Notes under the pieces: model-generated
Told to the model about the DNA's origin: nothing
Seen by the model: only the letters and a program-made list of their open reading frames with translations
Database searches by the model: none
Position numbers and translations under genes: made by a program
NCBI GenBank assembly: GCA_902636165.1
Contig: CACPQV010000004.1
Span: forward strand, 1 to 41,180
Direction: 5' to 3'
From: an uncultured Pelagibacteraceae bacterium
GTDB lineage: Bacteria; Pseudomonadota; Alphaproteobacteria; Pelagibacterales; Pelagibacteraceae
Length of the DNA stretch: 41,180 bases
Shown here: piece after piece, positions 36,530 through 41,180 of the stretch
Position numbering within the stretch: the first letter of the stretch is position 1
How the letters are laid out: each line of letters begins with the position of its first letter

Positions 36530-37189
36530 TTATTTCGATTTTAATAATTCAATATTTTTTTTTATATCTCCATTATTACTTTTAAAAATTGTTGTTCCAG
36601 AAACTAATATGTTTGCTCCTGCTTTTATTGCTTCTTTTGAATTATCAAAATTAATGCCTCCATCAATTTCAATATCAAAATTGAGATCTTTATTTTTCTG
36701 TATTTCTTTGAGCTCTTTAATTTTTACTAAAACCTCAGGCATAAATTTTTGTCCACCAAAACCAGGGTTAACACTCATAATAAGAATTAAGTCAATTTTA
36801 TCTAAATATTCTTTAATAACATCAACTTTAGTCTCAGGATTTAAGGAAACCCCAACTTTTTTGTTAAATTCTTTTATCTTTAAGATGGATGAATTTAGAT
36901 CTTCAGTAGCTTCTGGATGAATAGTAATAATATCTGCACCAGCATCAGAATATGCCTCTATGTATTTATGCACTGGAGAAATCATTAAATGAACATCAAA
37001 TATCATTGATGATTGTTTTTTTAAGGCTTTTATAACCGGAGGCCCGATAGTTAAATTCGGAACAAAATGCCCATCCATTACATCTACATGAATCATGTCA
37101 GCCCCAGCATCTTCTAAACGTTTTATTTCATTACCTAATTGGCTAAAATCAGCAGATAAAATTGATGGTGATATTTGTATTTTTTTCAT
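36530..37189 (-). CDS. rpe: Ribulose-phosphate 3-epimerase
   Basis: Interconverts ribulose 5-phosphate and xylulose 5-phosphate in the pentose phosphate pathway. The 219-residue TIM barrel has ISPSILSADFSQLGNEIKRL, the metal-binding/catalytic IHVDVMDGHFVPNLTIGPPV with the key Asp and His, DVHLMI, MSVNPGFGGQKFMPEVL, and the second Asp in IEIDGGINFDN, then LVSGTTIF. It is full length and follows the YggT-like gene by 27 bases. Confidence 0.98.
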   Translation of the reverse strand: MKKIQISPSILSADFSQLGNEIKRLEDAGADMIHVDVMDGHFVPNLTIGPPVIKALKKQSSMIFDVHLMISPVHKYIEAYSDAGADIITIHPEATEDLNSSILKIKEFNKKVGVSLNPETKVDVIKEYLDKIDLILIMSVNPGFGGQKFMPEVLVKIKELKEIQKNKDLNFDIEIDGGINFDNSKEAIKAGANILVSGTTIFKSNNGDIKKNIELLKSK

Positions 37190-37216
37190 TGATAGCTAAA
37201 TTACTAGTATCAATTT

Positions 37217-37573
37217 TTAAAATTTAATTGAATTAAAAAATTGATAAATTTGTCTCGAAATTTCGCTTTCTAAAGGAAAAGATAACATTCCCATTACAGA
37301 ATATCCCAAAATCCATGGCATTAAATAAAATCTTATCATAAAGAAAAACCAAGCAACATATAGTGGAACTATTGGTTGAATAATAAATTCGGGTGTAATT
37401 GGTTTGAAAATACGCAGTAACGGATTGGTAAATTTTACGAACACTTTCATGAAAAAAAATTGAGAGTCCTCTTTTTGAAAAATATTCATTGCTACTCTCC
37501 CGATTAATGTCCACATTATTACCCCAAGTATATAGTCAATGATATACACCATTGGGTGAAAATTAGCCGACAT
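37217..37573 (-). CDS. YggT-family integral membrane protein
   Basis: A 118-residue protein with three hydrophobic segments: VYIIDYILGVIMWTLIGRVAM, VPLYVAWFFFMIRFY and MPWILGYSVMGMLSF. Between the first two is VKFTNPLLRIFKPITPEFIIQ, which resembles the YggT 'te P.L.P.R..iP' stretch. Family members are linked loosely to membrane and cell-division functions, with no defined activity. It is the first gene of the rpe-purH minus-strand run; the actP terminator lies just upstream (37606-37631). Confidence 0.72.
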   Translation of the reverse strand: MSANFHPMVYIIDYILGVIMWTLIGRVAMNIFQKEDSQFFFMKVFVKFTNPLLRIFKPITPEFIIQPIVPLYVAWFFFMIRFYLMPWILGYSVMGMLSFPLESEISRQIYQFFNSIKF

Positions 37574-37605
37574 TTAGAATTTATATTGGAAAAAGACTTG
37601 AATTA

Positions 37606-37631
37606 AAAGGGGCGAAATTAATCGCCCCTTT
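37606..37631 (-). terminator. Hairpin terminator after actP
   Basis: A perfect 10-base-pair stem, AAAGGGGCGA / TCGCCCCTTT (37606-37615 with 37622-37631), closed by a 6-base AATTAA loop. It is GC-rich in an AT-rich gap, only 10 bases after the actP stop. Read on the minus strand the stem ends CCCCTTTTAATT, giving a short U tract, so it suits termination of actP transcription and separates it from the YggT-like gene. Confidence 0.85.
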
Positions 37632-37641
37632 AAATAATTAT

Positions 37642-39456
37642 TTAGTGTTGTTTGCCAAGGATCGATTTACCTGACGGTACACGAACCTCATCAACCATTT
37701 TTTGCGTTGCAGCACTAGGTTCTGAAGTCATTAAACTGACCACCACCATAGCTACTAAGCTGACAGCTGAACCAAAGATACCAAATGTTAACTGCGTAAT
37801 ACCTAAGAATCCACTTCCGCCGTTTCTTACCCAAATTAGGTAACCAGCACCAGAAATTAATCCTAAAGCCATACCAGCTATAGCACCTTCTCTGTTAGCT
37901 CTCTTCCACCATACACCAAGTACAAGTGGGAAGAATAATCCAGACATCGCAAAGTCAAAAGCCCAGATTACCGAACCTAAGATACCTTGAATCTCAAGAG
38001 CTGCGATTGTTGCTCCAGCAAAACCAATTACTACAAGTAGTACCCTTGCAACAACTAGTCTCTTAGCAGTCTCAGCTTTCGGATCGATGATCTTATAGTA
38101 AACATCGTGTGAGATTGCGTTTGCAATTGCTAGAATCAAACCATCCGCTGTTGACATGGCAGCAGCCATACCTCCAGCAGCAACTAGACCTGAGATTACG
38201 TATGGTAATCCAGCTATTTCCGGAGTTGCTAACACAACGGCTTTACCACCCATGAAAAACTCATTTAATTCAAGAGTTCCATTTCCGTTAAAGTCGCTTA
38301 CAAACATTAAGTTTGCTTGGTTCCAGTTTTGATACCAATCTATCGCTTGAACTTCTGAAATTGATTTACCAATAATACCTGTTGGTAATGACGGATCAAT
38401 CAATGACAACTTAGATAGTGTCGCTAACATTGGAGCAGAAGAATAAAGTAGGAAGATAAAGAATAATGACCAACCTACTGATTTTCTAGCTGCTTTTACA
38501 CTTGGAGTAGTAAAATATCTCATCATAACATGAGGCAATGAAGCTGTTCCCATCATCATCGCTAATGCTAGTGAAATAAATGCCCAAGGTGATGCGTTCA
38601 CTGCTGAATGAGCTTTAGTTATTCCAGCCAAACCTTTTGGTACTTCTTTTAGATTTTCAGCAGAGTTTTTGACAAAACCAAACTGAGCCTCTAATTCAGC
38701 TATTCTGGAAACTTCATCAGCTAACATGAAGTGAGGGAAGAAACCCGCACCCATTTTGTTACTGATCCAGAATACTGGTAATAAGTAAGCTATGATTAGT
38801 ACGATATATTGAGCTACCTGTGTCCAAGTTACACCTCTCATACCACCAAGCATTGAACAAAGTAAGATACTTATAAGTCCAACGTATACAGCGTATTGGA
38901 ATGGAATATCAAGTGCAACAGATGCAATTGTACCTGTGGCGTTAATTTGTGCAGTCACATAAGTAAATGATGCAACAGTTAAAACAACCACTGCCATGAA
39001 TCTACTTAAATTACCACCGTATCTTGTACCAATAAAATCTGGAACTGTGTAGCAGCCAAATTTTCTTAAGTAGGGAGCAAGTAACGATGCGACTAATACA
39101 TATCCACCAGTCCAACCTACAAGTAGTGCCATATAACCGTAACCTTTAAAGTAAATACCACCCGCCATTGCAACGAATGAAGCGCCAGACATCCAGTCTG
39201 CTGCTGTCGCCATTCCGTTGAAAACGGTCGGTACCTGTCTTCCAGCTACGTAATAAGCATCAGCTTGAGCTGTACGTGATAGATAACCAATTATAGCATA
39301 GATGGCTACTGTGAAGGCAACGAAACAAATACCAATTGTTTTCGCTGTCATACCCATCTGCTCGGCAATTGACATAATGATTATGAAACCTAAAAATCCT
39401 CCTGTATAGATTCCATAAACCTTAGGTAAATTGTCTATAAAATTACCTTTAATCAT
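37642..39456 (-). CDS. actP: Sodium:solute symporter, acetate-permease type (SSS family)
   Basis: Predicted Na+-coupled uptake of acetate or a related small acid. The 604-residue product has about 13 membrane segments and the SSS patterns DAYYVAGRQVPTVFNGMATAADWMSGASF (near residues 66-94, quoted as family motif), FGCYTVPDFIGTRYGG, and GLVAAGGMAAAMSTADGLILAIA. A hydrophilic insert carries the EF-hand-like loop DFNGNGTLELNE (388-399). It shares one base with the upstream DUF4212 gene, whose family forms two-component symporters with this subfamily, and neighbours acs, which supports acetate. Its G+C is visibly higher than nearby genes, consistent with high-expression codon choice. Confidence 0.9.
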   Translation of the reverse strand: MIKGNFIDNLPKVYGIYTGGFLGFIIIMSIAEQMGMTAKTIGICFVAFTVAIYAIIGYLSRTAQADAYYVAGRQVPTVFNGMATAADWMSGASFVAMAGGIYFKGYGYMALLVGWTGGYVLVASLLAPYLRKFGCYTVPDFIGTRYGGNLSRFMAVVVLTVASFTYVTAQINATGTIASVALDIPFQYAVYVGLISILLCSMLGGMRGVTWTQVAQYIVLIIAYLLPVFWISNKMGAGFFPHFMLADEVSRIAELEAQFGFVKNSAENLKEVPKGLAGITKAHSAVNASPWAFISLALAMMMGTASLPHVMMRYFTTPSVKAARKSVGWSLFFIFLLYSSAPMLATLSKLSLIDPSLPTGIIGKSISEVQAIDWYQNWNQANLMFVSDFNGNGTLELNEFFMGGKAVVLATPEIAGLPYVISGLVAAGGMAAAMSTADGLILAIANAISHDVYYKIIDPKAETAKRLVVARVLLVVIGFAGATIAALEIQGILGSVIWAFDFAMSGLFFPLVLGVWWKRANREGAIAGMALGLISGAGYLIWVRNGGSGFLGITQLTFGIFGSAVSLVAMVVVSLMTSEPSAATQKMVDEVRVPSGKSILGKQH

Positions 39457-39716
39457 TAGTCATCTCCTCTTTCACTAAAGCCGAATTCCTCGTCAATTTT
39501 TTCCTGTCTATTTGCAAACCAGAAAATAAGGATTACAAAAATTCCAAGAGAACCTTGACATGTGAACCAATAAGTTAATGGATAACCAAATGGTCCCGTA
39601 ACTTCGTTCATTTCAGCCCCAAATAGGAAGATGCCAATCGAGAAAACAAACCAAATTGCTAAAGTCATCATTAGCAAACCTTTGGATTTTTCCCAGTGTT
39701 GTTGTTGTTTTGACAT
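39456..39716 (-). CDS. DUF4212 symporter small subunit
   Basis: An 86-residue membrane protein with two helices (LLMMTLAIWFVFSIGIFLFG and GYPLTYWFTCQGSLGIFVILIFWFANRQ) flanked by charged ends, the plan of DUF4212 proteins that partner SSS transporters. It overlaps actP by one base and is preceded by a strong Shine-Dalgarno, AGAGAGG, 5 bases before the ATG. Upstream a perfect TATAAT on the minus strand (39761-39766) suggests the promoter of the pair. Confidence 0.93.
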   Translation of the reverse strand: MSKQQQHWEKSKGLLMMTLAIWFVFSIGIFLFGAEMNEVTGPFGYPLTYWFTCQGSLGIFVILIFWFANRQEKIDEEFGFSERGDD

Positions 39717-39760
39717 TTATACCTCTCTCTTTTTAGTTATAACTGGCCAAAACCATAACC

Positions 39761-39766
39761 ATTATA
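39761..39766 (-). promoter_or_regulatory. Candidate -10 box of DUF4212-actP operon
   Basis: A perfect TATAAT on the minus strand, 45 bases upstream of the DUF4212 ATG. No good -35 hexamer at 16-18 bases (ATTTTA/TTTTAA only), so an activator-dependent promoter is possible. The same 104-base gap also has to hold the promoter of the divergent gene at 39821. Confidence 0.5.
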
Positions 39767-39820
39767 AAATAGATTTAAAGTGTTAAAATTGGTACATTTA
39801 TAAGCGTTTTCTAGTTATAA

Positions 39821-40465
39821 GTGTCAAAAATAGGGCTTTTTATGGGAAAATACAAATTAACGTGGAGAGATCTATCTTGGCACGATTTTAAAACTTATCT
39901 GTTTGCTATGTTTAAAGCTTTTATCCCAAAGGGAAAAATTAGCAATTTAGATCAACTTGAAACTTTTATTCAGACAAAATCTGCCTGGGTAAGTCAAGTA
40001 ACACTTTATGGTTATCTTAAAACTAGAATGGGAACAAGGTATGTTCTTCATTTTGAAAATGATACATTTATGGACTCAGTAAACTTGGCAAAATGGAATA
40101 TTTACGCAGTAGCTCTTCAAGATTTAACTTTTTTTACATTTTCAAAATTAAAAGTAAACTTTGATTATCAAGATACCGCGAAAGCAAAAGAAATTTTTTT
40201 AAAAATTTTAGATGATGAAACTTCAAATAAAATGCCCATCCCTATCATAGAAAACGCAAAAAAAAGCTTTGATGAAAGATTGCAAAAGATTAATTGGGAC
40301 AATTATCATAATGATCTACCGTTTAATCCCAGTGCTTTATCATTATACAAGTGGGCTCCAATTGCAGAAGATTTAAAAAGTTTAGATCGTAAAATAGTTC
40401 TTAACTCAGTAATTTTAAAATGGGGTGTTGTTAAAAAAGAATTTAATGAAAGAATAAAATTTTAA
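39821..40465 (+). CDS. Conserved-looking protein of unknown function
   Basis: A 214-residue soluble protein with no signal peptide or membrane segment and no motif I recognise. Notable parts are [21 protein letters not shown] near the start, [22 protein letters not shown] in the middle, and a Trp-rich C-terminal half. The start is GTG at 39821; an in-frame ATG at 39842 (MGKYKLTW) is a plausible alternative, since the preceding seven residues (MSKIGLF) may be leader. It sits divergently from DUF4212-actP and ends in a 4-base overlap with convergent acs, so it may be linked to acetate use, but only position says so. Confidence 0.8.
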   Translation: MSKIGLFMGKYKLTWRDLSWHDFKTYLFAMFKAFIPKGKISNLDQLETFIQTKSAWVSQVTLYGYLKTRMGTRYVLHFENDTFMDSVNLAKWNIYAVALQDLTFFTFSKLKVNFDYQDTAKAKEIFLKILDDETSNKMPIPIIENAKKSFDERLQKINWDNYHNDLPFNPSALSLYKWAPIAEDLKSLDRKIVLNSVILKWGVVKKEFNERIKF

Positions 40466-41180
40466 ATATTTTTTCTATTCTCTACTAAACTGTCAACTAC
40501 AGTTGGATCAGCTAGTGTTGTTGTGTCACCTAATTGTCCGTGCTCATTAGCAGCAATTTTTCTTAAAATTCTTCTCATAATTTTTCCTGATCTTGTTTTA
40601 GGAAGACCAGGTGAAAAATGAATTAGATCTGGTGTAGCTAGTGGACCTATTTGTTTTCTTACCCAAAGTTTTAAATCTCTTTCTAGTTCACCTGACTCTG
40701 CTTCTCCTGCATTTAAAGTAACATAACAATATAGACCGTTTCCCTTAATATCATGAGGATAGCCTACAACGGCTGCTTCAGCGACTTTCGGATGTGCAAC
40801 AAAAGCACTTTCAATTTCTGCAGTCCCAAGATTATGTCCAGATACAATAATTACATCATCTACTCTTCCAGTTATCCAATAATATCCATCTTTATCTCTT
40901 CTACACCCATCACCAGTAAAATATTTTCCGTCGAATTGAGAAAAATAAGTATCTATAAATCTTTGATGATCACCGTAAACAGTTCTCATTTGTCCAGGCC
41001 AAGATTGTGAGATACAAAGTCTTCCCTCTCCAGCACCTTTAATTTCTTTTCCTTCTTTATTGACTATTACAGGCTTGATACCATAAAAAGGTTTTGTAGC
41101 TGAACCTGGTTTTAGAGGAATAGCCCCAGTTTGCGGTGCAATTAATATACCTCCAGTTTCAGTTTGCCACCAAGTATCGA
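40462..41180 (-). CDS. acs: Acetyl-coenzyme A synthetase (5' end outside window)
   Basis: AMP-forming acetyl-CoA synthetase that activates acetate. Only the C-terminal 239 codons are present; the frame stays open to the window edge, reading [18 protein letters not shown] at the far end. The adenylation motif [20 protein letters not shown] with its Asp, [18 protein letters not shown] and the C-terminal [11 protein letters not shown] with the catalytic Lys that is controlled by acetylation in other bacteria are visible. The full enzyme is about 650 residues. It converges with the unknown gene at 39821, and with actP forms an acetate uptake and activation cluster. Confidence 0.97.
   Translation of the reverse strand, partial: DTWWQTETGGILIAPQTGAIPLKPGSATKPFYGIKPVIVNKEGKEIKGAGEGRLCISQSWPGQMRTVYGDHQRFIDTYFSQFDGKYFTGDGCRRDKDGYYWITGRVDDVIIVSGHNLGTAEIESAFVAHPKVAEAAVVGYPHDIKGNGLYCYVTLNAGEAESGELERDLKLWVRKQIGPLATPDLIHFSPGLPKTRSGKIMRRILRKIAANEHGQLGDTTTLADPTVVDSLVENRKNI

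Noticed and set aside
37233-37514. Same-strand 93-codon frame within the YggT-like gene
   Set aside because: It overlaps in another phase. The frame ending at 37217 has membrane helices and family-like spacing; this one has no coherent pattern.

Overview
The window is a compact, very AT-rich alphaproteobacterial chromosome segment, most likely from the SAR11 group (Pelagibacterales, 'Candidatus Pelagibacter'-like). The reasons are very low G+C with runs of A and T inside genes, Lys/Asn/Ile-rich proteins, neighbouring genes that abut or overlap by 1-22 bases, and alphaproteobacterial gene order around a replication origin. The strain cannot be named from sequence alone. No insertion sequence, phage gene, CRISPR array or rRNA gene was seen.

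Layout. 1-3575 (+): leuS (5' end outside the window), lptE, holA. 3565-12973 (-): parB, parA, rsmG, mnmG, mnmE, rho, hemJ, hemH, hemE. 12974-13254: AT-rich non-coding gap with five DnaA-box-like 9-mers, the predicted chromosomal origin; genes on both sides point away from it. A parS palindrome for ParB lies inside rsmG, about 7 kb away. 13255-16698 (+): ppsR-like kinase/pyrophosphorylase, maf, aroE, coaE, dnaQ. 16691-17522 (-): secB, fxsA. 17585-18607 (+): Tim44-like protein and Smr-domain protein. 18590-20478 (-): hslU, hslV.

20570-27010 (+) is a histidine operon (hisB, hisH, hisA ... hisF, hisE, a HIT protein, a GNAT acetyltransferase). It is interrupted between hisA and hisF by an accessory block: a PAPS-type sulfotransferase and a small membrane protein on the minus strand, and a membrane-anchored arylsulfotransferase-like protein on the plus strand. 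This block is the best candidate for undescribed biology here. 27013-29668 (-): lolA and ftsK. 29696-30760 (+): UbiH-type hydroxylase. 30763-31398 (-): LON-substrate-binding-domain protein. 31454-32908 (+): TPR-sulfotransferase fusion, followed by tRNA-Gly(GCC) with a good sigma-70 type promoter and a pterin carbinolamine dehydratase. 33386-37573 (-): purH, a heparinase II/III-fold protein, rpe, and a YggT-family protein.

37642-41180 is an acetate module: actP with its DUF4212 small subunit (-), an unknown conserved-looking protein (+), and acs (-, start outside the window). actP is visibly richer in G+C than its neighbours, is followed by a strong hairpin terminator, and encodes a canonical EF-hand loop.
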